A DNA stretch of 64,000 nt from Fidelibacterota bacterium (GTDB taxonomy: Bacteria; Fidelibacterota; Marinisomatia; Marinisomatales; TCS55), in NCBI GenBank assembly GCA_014382015.1, contig JACNKN010000066.1:1-64000 (forward strand), read 5' to 3'. Below are positions 34,421-42,523 of the stretch, piece after piece. Made by a program: the position numbers and the translations under genes. Positions within the stretch are counted from its first letter, which is position 1. Each line of letters starts with the position of its first letter. Under the pieces are notes generated by a model, which had not been told where the DNA came from, did no database searches, and saw only the letters and a list, made by a program, of their open reading frames with translations.

Positions 34421-36739
34421 TTATTTCAAAAGGGTTATTTTACGGGTCATAGTTGCTTGGCCACTTTTCAGTCGGACAAAAAAAACGCCACTATGCACCA
34501 GCCCGCCTTCATCACTATTGCCATCCCAAAATACCTTGTGCGTTCCCCTTGAAAAGGTGTGTTCGGAAAACCTTTTTACCACCTTTCCGGTTAAATCAAA
34601 AATTGTCATTTCGATGTTACCAGCATTTGGTAGATTAAAGGTTAACACTGTACTACCGTTAAAGGGGTTCGGATAGGCCGGGTATAAATAAAATGATTCG
34701 GGTACGAGTGTATTATCAAATTCATTAATCCCTAAAACAATACGATCTCCTCCCCAGACACCCATACCATTGGTCCCCAAGTAAATCATGCCGGTTATAG
34801 GGGAGAAATAAATGTCATTTATCCGGAGGTAGTAGGGCCCCGGTACAGATTCCCAGGTCATTCCCCCGTTGGTGCTGGAAAAAAGTCCCTGATCCATTGT
34901 GCCCAGTAATAAGTGGTTAGGGTTTTCCGGGTTAATGAAAATCTTAGACATGCGAGTTGAAGTAATTCCCGTCCGAACTTCTTGGAATGTTTGTCCTCCA
35001 TCCTTTGATAGATAGATAGTGGATTTTTTATCGGCCGAGCCCGTGGCAATATAGATGTTATTTGAATTTGAGGGGTCCATCGCTATGGAAATCACTGCAC
35101 CTGGGTCCGATACTTTTTTCCAAGTAGCACCGCTATCTGTACTTTTATATAGCCCATGGACCTCCCAATTCCCTCCTGCTCCAAAATATATAACTCTGGT
35201 GTCTACCCTATCTATTGCGATATCTTCAATCCAAAATGAACTCCCAATAGGGGGATTTGTAGAAAAGGATTCGTTCCAGGTATTGCCGTAATCTATGCTT
35301 TTATATATAGTTGAAGGATAGGTTCCTGCAAATAGGATGTTGGCGCTGTCGGGCCGAATCTCTAAAGCGGTAATTCTACCAGCATTAATTTTTTCTCCGG
35401 TCTCACCGCCGTCATAGCTACGTATGAGACCAAGATCTCCACCGCCCCAATACACGGTATCCGGATGGTCCGGGTTTACGGCTATGGCATTTACCTGATC
35501 CGTATTTAAACGCCGCCAACTTTCGCCGCCATCTATGCTTTTCCACATTCCCTGGCGGCCCCCCGCATACACAATGGCGGGATTGTTTGGGCTGACTTCC
35601 ACATCGTTTATATAGGTGTTAATCATTCCCTGTTCCTGTAACCTGACGGTCTGGCCCCCGTCATCAGACCGGTAAACACCTGCCTCGCTACCAATAAACA
35701 GGGTGTTTTGGTCAAGTTGATTTGTAGCTGTGCTGGGACCTGTTCCCAGAAATACCCCCAGAGGATAAAATGGCATATCCACAGCTATGGTCTTCCAGGT
35801 TCTCCCATGATCCATACTTTTTCGCATTGAATTCCCATGGATAATATATAAGTTCCAGAACGTATCAGCATATAAACCCAGTACCGTCTCCCAGGGATTT
35901 GTCATGTCAGGGTAAAAAGTCCAGGTGCTGCCGCCATCTGTGGAGTGGCCCAGTAGCCATTGAAGAAATCCTGTATGAACCACACTCCACAATTTCTGGG
36001 GGTTATCCGAATCAATCTGGAGGTTATAAAAGGAATACGCATCGGAAACCGTTTCCCAGGTTTGACCCCCATTCCCACTGCGGAGTAAACCCCAGGCAAA
36101 GAGTGAATCGCCTGCGCTGGTTACACCCGTATATAAGGTAGAGGGATTGCCCGGTTCATGGTTGATCGTGGTCAGCCTGTAGGTTTTTCCTGAAGGGACC
36201 CCTGGAACCAGGGTCCAGTTATGCCCGCCGTCCGCGCTTTGATACAGGCCCCCGTTTGGGTACTCTAGTCCGCAGAAAAGAATGGACGTTGTATCGGGAT
36301 GCAGCCACAGGTCGGTTACTATCGCTGAATCGGGGAGTCCCCCGTTCGTTGGCGCCCAGGTCTCGCCTCCATTATAGGACTGGGCAATCCCGCCCCCAGC
36401 GGTGCCGGCATAAATATGACCCGGGGCCTGGGGATGGATACGAAGACTTGTCACCGGGTAAAAATCCCCAGACCACCAACTGGGTAAAGGGGACCCAACG
36501 ATGGTGAAGTCATCCCAGACAGGAAACCCGTTGTTCGTAGGTTCCCAACTTTGGGCACCGTTTACACTTTTAAAAATTCCGCCTCCATAGGTGCCGGCAT
36601 ATACAATGTTGGTGTCCGGCGAGTCGATGACTAATGCCGTAATATATCCACCGAAAGGGCCGTTATTGTTCCAGGTTTGGGCTGATATACCAGAACAGCA
36701 AAAAAATAGAAAAGTTGATTTACGTATAAATTGGTACAT
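34421..36739 (-). CDS. secreted Asp-box beta-propeller protein with sorting domain
   Basis: A protein of about 772 aa made of some thirteen Asp-box/BNR-type turns (S-x-D-G-G-x-T-W and variants), as in sialidase, VPS10 and YCF48-like propellers, followed by a C-terminal sorting domain (YPNPFNGST). Sialidase catalytic residues are not evident, so a binding or scaffold role is as likely as an enzyme. I start it at ATG 36739, which opens a signal peptide (MYQFIRKSTFLFFCCSG) just after the 42-aa ORF; an upstream in-frame ATG at 36796 would overlap that ORF. A few blades are degenerate (GGETGEK, GGQTVRL). Confidence 0.85.
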   Translation of the reverse strand: MYQFIRKSTFLFFCCSGISAQTWNNNGPFGGYITALVIDSPDTNIVYAGTYGGGIFKSVNGAQSWEPTNNGFPVWDDFTIVGSPLPSWWSGDFYPVTSLRIHPQAPGHIYAGTAGGGIAQSYNGGETWAPTNGGLPDSAIVTDLWLHPDTTSILFCGLEYPNGGLYQSADGGHNWTLVPGVPSGKTYRLTTINHEPGNPSTLYTGVTSAGDSLFAWGLLRSGNGGQTWETVSDAYSFYNLQIDSDNPQKLWSVVHTGFLQWLLGHSTDGGSTWTFYPDMTNPWETVLGLYADTFWNLYIIHGNSMRKSMDHGRTWKTIAVDMPFYPLGVFLGTGPSTATNQLDQNTLFIGSEAGVYRSDDGGQTVRLQEQGMINTYINDVEVSPNNPAIVYAGGRQGMWKSIDGGESWRRLNTDQVNAIAVNPDHPDTVYWGGGDLGLIRSYDGGETGEKINAGRITALEIRPDSANILFAGTYPSTIYKSIDYGNTWNESFSTNPPIGSSFWIEDIAIDRVDTRVIYFGAGGNWEVHGLYKSTDSGATWKKVSDPGAVISIAMDPSNSNNIYIATGSADKKSTIYLSKDGGQTFQEVRTGITSTRMSKIFINPENPNHLLLGTMDQGLFSSTNGGMTWESVPGPYYLRINDIYFSPITGMIYLGTNGMGVWGGDRIVLGINEFDNTLVPESFYLYPAYPNPFNGSTVLTFNLPNAGNIEMTIFDLTGKVVKRFSEHTFSRGTHKVFWDGNSDEGGLVHSGVFFVRLKSGQATMTRKITLLK

Positions 36740-36752
36740 ATAGAAAAACTTA

Positions 36753-36881
36753 CTACCCAATAGCTTCTTCTTTGATCTTTTTAATGTCCTCTTCACTTAA
36801 GTTGACCGCTTCGGATAATTCTTCAACATATTTTTCTAAAATAATCACTCTTTTTAGTAATTCACCCATACTAATACTCAT
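36753..36881 (-). CDS. 42-aa small protein, paralogue of the 51-aa ORF
   Basis: MSISMGELLKRVIILEKYVE continues through SEAVNLSEEDIKKIKEEAIG and stops. It has a good ribosome site (AGAGG, 6 nt before ATG) and lies 36 bp after the trypsin-like protease and 13 bp before the propeller gene. It is highly charged and predicted helical, with Leu/Ile spacing compatible with a coiled coil. Conservation of the peptide with its paralogue, including conservative changes (L/I, T/E, N/K), argues that it is translated. Function unknown. Confidence 0.72.
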   Translation of the reverse strand: MSISMGELLKRVIILEKYVEELSEAVNLSEEDIKKIKEEAIG

Positions 36882-37195
36882 ATTTTCCTCTCATTTCTTA
36901 TTAATTTAAAAGTCACTTTATTTGAGCAGTACCATTTTCTTAGTTTCAGTGAAAATCTCACGACTTTCTTTTGATTCAGCAGTCATTTTCAGTAAATACA
37001 TACCTGCCGGAACTTTATTGCCATTTTTATCGGTGGCATTCCAGGTTTTGCGTTTATAACCCGCAGATTCATTTGCCGTACTCCATCTGGTGACTTCATT
37101 ACCTTTTAAGTCATAAATGACAAGGGTAATAAAACTGGCTGCAGGCAATTCATATTTAATTGTGGTAGTTGGGTTGAAGGGGTTCGGGTAGTTTT
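36753..37195 (-). repeat. duplicated sorting-domain + small-ORF module, copy 2
   Basis: Counterpart of 32103-32570. The C-terminal sorting domains (YELP, LVIYDL, SAGYKRKTW, KNGNKVPAGMYLLKMTAES), the spacer and the small ORF align throughout, while the protease domains upstream belong to different families (trypsin-like here, subtilisin-like there). Confidence 0.75.
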
Positions 37196-38864
37196 GGGAC
37201 AATGCATAGGACTCAGGCAACATTAATATTTTAGGGTCAAATCCGCCGCCGCTGCCATAGGTAACATATTTTGTTGCTTCAGTTGTTTCCCCGCCCTTTG
37301 TCATAACAACCTTTAATGTGAAATTTGTATTAATCATTTTATCATCATGGGAGCTACCAGTTCCCCGAAATGACCAGGTACTCACACCATCTTCTTTCTT
37401 GTACCATTTGTATGTTGCTGAATCATTCGGATATCCTCCAGTCTGGTTTGCACTAAATGTTCCCGTAACTAAAAATCCAAGCGAGGATGGTCCGGTGACA
37501 AAAACACCTATCGGTGAGACGCTTAAGCCATTAAGTATTGTAGCCCCAGTATTATTTGGATCTAGCCAATTTTTTAACTGGGAGGATGAACTCCCCCCAT
37601 AATCCCAAGACATAGAAAATTTACCGTAATATGTCCCTTTTAATGAGTCACAAGGATCATATCCATTCCCTGCATGATCCTGTCCTATAATTCTATTATT
37701 TAGATCAAATAATGGTGACCCTGATGATCCAGGTTCTGTTGATCCAGTTTCCCAATCTATCACATACCAATGCGAATTCGTTGGTGTATTTGTAACATAA
37801 GAAGATATAGCATAATCGTTATCTATGGATAATTTTTTTATATCACCTTGTGGATGATGGATTCCAACTGAAGATTGTGGTGCTGTATTAATGTTTGACC
37901 AACCTGCAAGATATACATTATATGATGCAGGCGGTTTTTGGCTGAGTTCCAATAAAGCGAAATCTGAAGCACTATTATTTGCTTTTAGGGTCATCCCTGA
38001 AATTGCATTCGGTGTAGGCGAAGTATATGGATTTGAGCAACTTGCACTTTCATAGTTAAACCATACAAGCCAAGTATTCTGATACCCATCCAAACAATGG
38101 TTTGCAGTTAAAAAATAGGGTGTATAGTTATTATTAACATTATTAACGATTGCTCCAGAACACCATTCGGTACCGCCATTTGTTATTATCAAACCGACTG
38201 ATCTTATCATGTTATCATATGTTTCATCATAACACCTTGCATTTACTTCACAAGATGCGGCATCTCCAAATCCTACAATTTTAGTTCGTTTTATTTTATT
38301 TTGGGCAAATTTAAATATGTCTTTATAGCCATGAATAATCCTCGAAATCTGAATTACACCTTTCTTTTTCATGTTTTTGGGTTCATAGTATTCCAAAATT
38401 GTAATGGGACCATCAACTAAAGAAGTCGAGAACTTGCCGTATTCTTTATTATTTCTTTCGGTAAATGCACCTAATACCATACTTTTAGTGGGATTATATA
38501 AAAAAAGAGTGGCCCCCGGCGGTAGCCAAAATTGATCATATATCAGGTTAATTGAAAAAGCCCCAGGCGCAAAAATATTTAAGCGCCATACACGGCCTCC
38601 ATCAGGGAGTGTTTCCCAGACGCCTGAATTATCCAAATTGTAGGAAACATCAAACCCATACCCAAATCTATAAGGTGTATCTGATGTTGCCTTTTTATCT
38701 TCATTGGTCAATGAATCGACATTTACAGTTTGCATGGTTAAAACAGGCACATCTTTTTCCAAAGAGATAGAAAAGCTTTTGGGTTCACCATTCACACTTA
38801 TTTGACCATTTAGAAATACAATTCCAAATATCCCAATAATAAACTTTATTAATTTGACCTTCAT
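36918..38864 (-). CDS. secreted trypsin-like (lysyl-endopeptidase type) protease with sorting domain
   Basis: A 648-aa chymotrypsin-fold peptidase. A signal peptide (about 1-20) and an N-terminal propeptide region with jelly-roll-like character precede the protease domain. This has catalytic His in LTANHCLDG, Asp in SDFALLEL and Ser in EPGSSGSPLFD, with cysteines spaced as in Achromobacter-type lysyl endopeptidase. A PKD/Ig-like stretch and the C-terminal sorting domain (YPNPFNPTTT) follow. It lies 31 bp after the META-like lipoprotein and 36 bp before the 42-aa ORF. Export beyond the outer membrane is inferred from the tail. Confidence 0.9.
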   Translation of the reverse strand: MKVKLIKFIIGIFGIVFLNGQISVNGEPKSFSISLEKDVPVLTMQTVNVDSLTNEDKKATSDTPYRFGYGFDVSYNLDNSGVWETLPDGGRVWRLNIFAPGAFSINLIYDQFWLPPGATLFLYNPTKSMVLGAFTERNNKEYGKFSTSLVDGPITILEYYEPKNMKKKGVIQISRIIHGYKDIFKFAQNKIKRTKIVGFGDAASCEVNARCYDETYDNMIRSVGLIITNGGTEWCSGAIVNNVNNNYTPYFLTANHCLDGYQNTWLVWFNYESASCSNPYTSPTPNAISGMTLKANNSASDFALLELSQKPPASYNVYLAGWSNINTAPQSSVGIHHPQGDIKKLSIDNDYAISSYVTNTPTNSHWYVIDWETGSTEPGSSGSPLFDLNNRIIGQDHAGNGYDPCDSLKGTYYGKFSMSWDYGGSSSSQLKNWLDPNNTGATILNGLSVSPIGVFVTGPSSLGFLVTGTFSANQTGGYPNDSATYKWYKKEDGVSTWSFRGTGSSHDDKMINTNFTLKVVMTKGGETTEATKYVTYGSGGGFDPKILMLPESYALSQNYPNPFNPTTTIKYELPAASFITLVIYDLKGNEVTRWSTANESAGYKRKTWNATDKNGNKVPAGMYLLKMTAESKESREIFTETKKMVLLK

Positions 38865-38894
38865 GATTAGCTCCTTATTTACTTTAGTTTATAA

Positions 38895-39323
38895 CTATTT
38901 AAAAACTAGTTTTGATTTTCCATCTTCATAGAATAAGACTAATTCATTACTCACTATTTGAAATGAATCGGTAATATTAATGGCACTAAGATAAAGGGTT
39001 TCGTGAGAATAATAATCGCCACAATACTTTTCAGTCACGGTTAACATTTTAAATTTAAGGTTCTCTTTTTTATCGGACTCATAATAAGCTGAAAGAATAT
39101 TACAATTCACTTGCCCAGTAATTGTGTAGTCTTCAAAAAATTCAAGCGTATATACTTCATCTTTGTTTACTTGCACTTTATCTTCATCTTTAGGTTCGAT
39201 AGATTTGAGTACCCATTCATGGCCCGTAAGTTTGGTGACACCATTGTTTTGGTCGCAACTTGAAATAAACACCAATATTGAAAAATATATCATAGCTCTT
39301 TTCACAATGCATTTAGTCTTCAC
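38895..39323 (-). CDS. META/HslJ-like lipoprotein
   Basis: A lipoprotein of about 142 aa with a basic N-terminus, hydrophobic stretch and lipobox FISSC. The mature part resembles the META domain (TGHEWVLKSI, YTLEFFEDYTITGQVNCN, VTEKYCGDY), small beta-barrels of unknown binding role. I place the start at GTG 39323, because AAAGGAA lies 7 nt before it and the leader from the site-C promoter is then 25 nt. An in-frame ATG at 39341 would leave a leader of only about 7 nt. It is the first gene of the six-gene exported-protease operon. Confidence 0.72.
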   Translation of the reverse strand: MKTKCIVKRAMIYFSILVFISSCDQNNGVTKLTGHEWVLKSIEPKDEDKVQVNKDEVYTLEFFEDYTITGQVNCNILSAYYESDKKENLKFKMLTVTEKYCGDYYSHETLYLSAINITDSFQIVSNELVLFYEDGKSKLVFK

Positions 39324-39354
39324 TTGGGCAATTCCTTTCATTTAGTAACCGGAT

Positions 39355-39397
39355 TTTATATATAAATATTCTAAAAAGTAAATAGAGTAAAGTACTC
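39355..39397 (-). promoter_or_regulatory. regulon site C: dyad plus -10 of the exported-protease operon
   Basis: Perfect dyad GAGTA-AAG-TACTC (39385-39397), with the minus-strand -10 TATAAA (39360..39355) beginning 24 bp beyond its edge. The flanks (AATA left, ATTTTT right) equal those of site A. An additional half-site TTTACTCAT lies at 39415-39423. Confidence 0.72.
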
Positions 39398-39520
39398 ATT
39401 TTTGTATGGTCTGATTTACTCATATAAAATATTCATTTTTGACTCGAGTAGCATCACTTCGAATTATCCTTTTAATAGAATCATCAAAATTCTTATGGTC
39501 TATTATACTTACCCCAAAAT

Positions 39521-39564
39521 GAGTAATTCACTCTATATACACTAATTCGTGAAGGGCTTATATT
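39521..39564 (+). promoter_or_regulatory. regulon site D: dyad plus -10 of the C39-like operon
   Basis: GAGTA-ATT-CACTC (39521-39533) with TATATT (39559-39564) 25 bp downstream. It faces the plus-strand operon and, read in the direction of transcription, has the same orientation as sites A and C (AAAATGAGTA first, ACTCTAT second). The divergent 281-bp region 39324-39604 therefore holds two oppositely oriented copies for the two operons. Confidence 0.68.
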
Positions 39565-39604
39565 ATTTGACCAATATTCCGATAGTTATAGTAATGAAAA
39601 GCTC

Positions 39605-40165
39605 ATGAACAAAATTAAAGTATTTCAAAAAGCGGCCATCTTAGGATCGGCTCTTTTTATAATGATTCTATCTTATTTTGTGGGTACAAACCCACTCGTT
39701 ATTCAATATCATATAATTGGATGGAATAAACTCCCTTCAGATAACTCAAATATAATATATCAACAAACCCATAGTGATTGTGGCCCGGCGGCACTTGCCA
39801 ATATTTTTCAACATTATGATATTCCTTTTAATTTATCAAATATCGCTGAAGAAGCCGGTACAGATTCAATCGGCACCTCATTAAAAGCACTAAAAAGAAT
39901 AGCCATCAAAAAAGGCCTGAATGCGGAAGGATGGAAATACAATTGGAAAGACTTTAATTCTTCTCAAAAACCGGTTATAGCATTCATAAATGGTAATCAT
40001 TTTGTCATGATTGAAAAATCAAATGATGAAACAGTTGTGATGGTTGATCCATCCAGAGGTCGATTAAAAATGAAAGCGGAAAAATTTAAAAGAATTTGGC
40101 AGGGAGAAACTCTCCAAATAGCGCGGGCAGAGCCAAACGACCCTGCCCGAATCAAAGCAGAGTGA
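39605..40165 (+). CDS. membrane-anchored C39-like cysteine peptidase
   Basis: A 186-aa protein with one N-terminal membrane helix (about 12-30) and a C39-type papain-fold domain. It has an oxyanion Gln in QQTHSDCGPAAL, the catalytic Cys in the same motif, His in GNHFVMI and Asp in MVDPSRG. C39 domains cleave leader peptides, usually as part of an ABC exporter; here the domain stands alone, with the bulk outside the cytoplasm by inferred topology. No transporter or double-glycine peptide is nearby, so its substrate is unknown. No strong ribosome site precedes ATG. First gene of the plus-strand accessory operon. Confidence 0.82.
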   Translation: MNKIKVFQKAAILGSALFIMILSYFVGTNPLVIQYHIIGWNKLPSDNSNIIYQQTHSDCGPAALANIFQHYDIPFNLSNIAEEAGTDSIGTSLKALKRIAIKKGLNAEGWKYNWKDFNSSQKPVIAFINGNHFVMIEKSNDETVVMVDPSRGRLKMKAEKFKRIWQGETLQIARAEPNDPARIKAE

Positions 40166-40248
40166 AGCATGGGGCTTCTACTCGCTCTAACATGGTGGAA
40201 ATTAACCCGAATAATGGGCGAACTCCTACCGCAACTAAAGGAAATAAC

Positions 40249-41421
40249 ATGAAACAAATAATGTTATTCATTCTGTTCACTATATTATTAGTCGTGACAG
40301 GATGTGAAGATAAAGTAAAAAGTCATGATGAGATACAAGAGTCATCATCACAAAATCATTCAATACCTATAGGGTCTTGGAAAAAACTAGCACCAACCTA
40401 TGAACAGCAATTAAAGGAACTTGCTAAAGCTGTAGCAAAAGCGTTAGAAGTGCCAGAAGTTGCATCCTATCTCAAGGAGGAGATTGGAAAGAAGTTTGAT
40501 GGAGATTACGAGGTATTGTGGAAGGATGTAAAAGACCATCCATTTGTAGGAAAAGGTAATCTTCGTACTATAGTCGCCAATCATTTGGATAATCAATCTT
40601 ATTCAATTGAGGACATTGAACAAGTGCCTAAATTACAAATTGCCCTACCAGTGGGATTTGAGGAATGGGATGGTACGACACCCATTAAAGTAGCTTACAC
40701 GCCGCTGACGATTGATGATACTGAAATAGAAGTGATTAATGCCTATGATGCGTCGGGCAATCAATATGAACTTAACGCTAAGATTCCCCCAGACTTTACA
40801 TTGATGGCAGTTAGCATTAACGAAAGAACAGATGCAAACGGTAATGTAACATACTATGCGCCTAATCAGGATATTTATACGGGTGCAGAACAAAGTGTAC
40901 CTGGTGATGGCGATGATGAAGGCGGCGGCGGTGGTGGCGGAGGTGGCGGTAACTCCTATCACTGGCAAAAACTCTATGAAGTTAGGTCTCGGGACTACAA
41001 GGAACCATTTATAAAAGGAGATCCGGAGGTACGTTTAAAGTATATTGGTTTTGCTAACGGTACTGCCCAAGTAACGAACACACATAATCTAGATACGGTA
41101 TTTGATACTTATTGGCATTGGCATATATTTCTTTTTGGTGAATGGCATTATGACCATGATTGGCATGATCTGGATAGAAATCTTTTTATCAGGAATGCCT
41201 CATCATATGGTGATGGAATTGGAATGTATTGGTACGAATATGACGGTGGTGACGATTGGACCTTTTCGGTTAATTTTGGAAGTTCTTTTTCTGTCAATTT
41301 AACGATTAAGGATGGGGATGATCCAATGGGTCATGTTTTAGTTCCATATAACTATTCATCCCAATCACGATCAGAGGCATTTGATACTGGTGATATTTTA
41401 TTCACTATGTATCATCATTAA
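40249..41421 (+). CDS. large lipoprotein with polyglycine linker, unknown function
   Basis: A 390-aa protein with signal peptide and lipobox VVTGC (Cys19). AAAGGAA lies just before the ATG at 40249; a longer in-frame reading back to 40096 runs inside the C39 gene and is rejected. About residues 20-215 form one domain with a PVGFEEW segment near 133 and PPDFTLMAVS. A run of ten glycines (about residue 226 on) leads to an aromatic, aspartate-rich C-terminal domain (HWQKLYEV, WHDLDRNL). I do not recognise either domain. A strong terminator follows. Confidence 0.75.
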   Translation: MKQIMLFILFTILLVVTGCEDKVKSHDEIQESSSQNHSIPIGSWKKLAPTYEQQLKELAKAVAKALEVPEVASYLKEEIGKKFDGDYEVLWKDVKDHPFVGKGNLRTIVANHLDNQSYSIEDIEQVPKLQIALPVGFEEWDGTTPIKVAYTPLTIDDTEIEVINAYDASGNQYELNAKIPPDFTLMAVSINERTDANGNVTYYAPNQDIYTGAEQSVPGDGDDEGGGGGGGGGGNSYHWQKLYEVRSRDYKEPFIKGDPEVRLKYIGFANGTAQVTNTHNLDTVFDTYWHWHIFLFGEWHYDHDWHDLDRNLFIRNASSYGDGIGMYWYEYDGGDDWTFSVNFGSSFSVNLTIKDGDDPMGHVLVPYNYSSQSRSEAFDTGDILFTMYHH

Positions 41422-41442
41422 TTGAAGAATGAATATGTTTAT

Positions 41443-41472
41443 AAAACCGTAGTGTTTAATCACTGCGGTTTT
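41443..41472 (+). terminator. hairpin terminator after the large lipoprotein gene
   Basis: AAAACCGTAGTG and CACTGCGGTTTT form a 12-bp stem (one G-U pair) with loop TTTAAT. The T's of the 3' arm supply the U-tract when the A's melt. It can work in both directions in principle and separates the lipoprotein gene from the barrel gene. Confidence 0.85.
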
Positions 41473-41584
41473 ATGATTAATTGAATTTTGGGCAAGTTTA
41501 TTTAAATAATTACAATCACATCAATTAATTTCTCTAAATGAAGCTGTCCAATTAAACATTAATATCATAAGAATGGAGTTAGTT

Positions 41585-42103
41585 ATGAAAAAAATCAAAA
41601 TGTTAATACTTTTATTAATTTCAACTTTAGTATATGCTCAAAATTCTAAGTTTGAGAAAAGTTCACTACCTGTTCAACACAGTGTATTTGTTGAGCTTCT
41701 TGGGAATGGCTTTCTTTACTCGGTCAACTTTGAAAAATATATTAAACACAATGTATCTATTCGAGCAGGTGGTATGGGGTTTTCTAAATCAGGGGTTACA
41801 AACAAGAATCAACGAGCAAAAGTAGGTATGTTCCTCATGCCTGTCATGGCAAATTATTTAATGGGCAATCATAATCATAAAATGGAGTTTGGTGTAGGTC
41901 CACTATTTTTTTATGTATCGACAACAAGTATAGATATAAAAGAGATTAATAATATCCATGGGTTTGGAGTTAGAGCTACCGCGAGAATGGGATATGTTTA
42001 TCTTCCCCAAAATGGCGGATTAACTTTCAGATTAGCATATACACCACTTATGACTGATGTTTTTTCCCATTCAGTGGGGCTTGCTTTAGGATATTCATTT
42101 TAA
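41585..42103 (+). CDS. small outer-membrane beta-barrel-like protein
   Basis: A 172-aa protein with a signal peptide ending LVYAQ and alternating hydrophobic/polar strands with aromatic girdle residues, ending in a Phe (LALGYSF), as in outer-membrane barrels. I chose ATG 41585 because GGAG lies 7 nt upstream and the signal peptide starts MKKIKM. Size suits an eight-stranded barrel or a surface protein of that kind. It follows the terminator, so it may have its own promoter as well as read-through. Confidence 0.72.
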   Translation: MKKIKMLILLLISTLVYAQNSKFEKSSLPVQHSVFVELLGNGFLYSVNFEKYIKHNVSIRAGGMGFSKSGVTNKNQRAKVGMFLMPVMANYLMGNHNHKMEFGVGPLFFYVSTTSIDIKEINNIHGFGVRATARMGYVYLPQNGGLTFRLAYTPLMTDVFSHSVGLALGYSF

Positions 42104-42106
42104 ACA

Positions 42107-42520
42107 ATGAGAAATAATAAAAATATTCGTCTATCCATTGTAATTGCATTTTCGATGTTTTTAATCATGAATAATTATGGCTGTACACCAGTATCTCATG
42201 TGATTGTTGGAGAATTAAGATCCCCAGCTGATCCGTCCCAAGTGAAAATATATTTAGATTACCCTGAAAAGTATGATAAAATTGCCTTAATTGAAGCTTC
42301 GAGCAAACTTTCATTTGCAATTACAGATCAGGGTAAAATGAATAAAGTAATTGACCGTTTGAAAAAAGAAGCTGGAAAATTAGGTGCTAATGGAGTTGTA
42401 TTAGAAAACACAGACAATGAGTCGGATGTAAGGGTTGCCCAAAACTTGCAAACCAATACAATTATCGTTTCCAACAGCAGTTATAAGATCGGAACCGCTA
42501 TTGCTATTTTTGTAAAATAA
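42107..42520 (+). CDS. small lipoprotein of unknown function
   Basis: A 137-aa protein with a signal sequence and a lipobox-like NNYGC near residue 26. The mature part includes KYDKIALIEASS and a helix ending AGKLGANGVVLEN, a pattern I have seen in small bacterial lipoproteins without known role. It follows the barrel gene by 3 bp and converges with the minus-strand gene after another 3 bp. Confidence 0.65.
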   Translation: MRNNKNIRLSIVIAFSMFLIMNNYGCTPVSHVIVGELRSPADPSQVKIYLDYPEKYDKIALIEASSKLSFAITDQGKMNKVIDRLKKEAGKLGANGVVLENTDNESDVRVAQNLQTNTIIVSNSSYKIGTAIAIFVK

Positions 42521-42523
42521 AAA

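Noticed and set aside
34421-36739. Sialidase assignment for the Asp-box protein
   Set aside because: Asp boxes are shared by many propellers; the sialidase arginine triad and catalytic Tyr/Glu/Asp could not be placed.
32103-36881. Small ORFs as double-glycine bacteriocin precursors for the C39-like peptidase
   Set aside because: Neither peptide has a GG, GA or GS cleavage motif or a variable core part; they are uniformly charged and helical.
40096-40248. In-frame extension of the large lipoprotein upstream of its signal peptide
   Set aside because: It overlaps the end of the C39-like gene, encodes no sensible domain, and the ATG at 40249 has a good ribosome site and a normal lipoprotein signal.
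40140-40248. Integron attC-like look of the spacer after the C39-like gene (TCTAACA and partly complementary GC-rich pieces)
   Set aside because: The paired core sites and stem of an attC are not present and there is no integrase or cassette array.
27015-42523. Genomic island or prophage with recognisable integration module
   Set aside because: No integrase, transposase, tRNA-end duplication or phage gene was seen; the region is called accessory only from its gene content and shared regulation.
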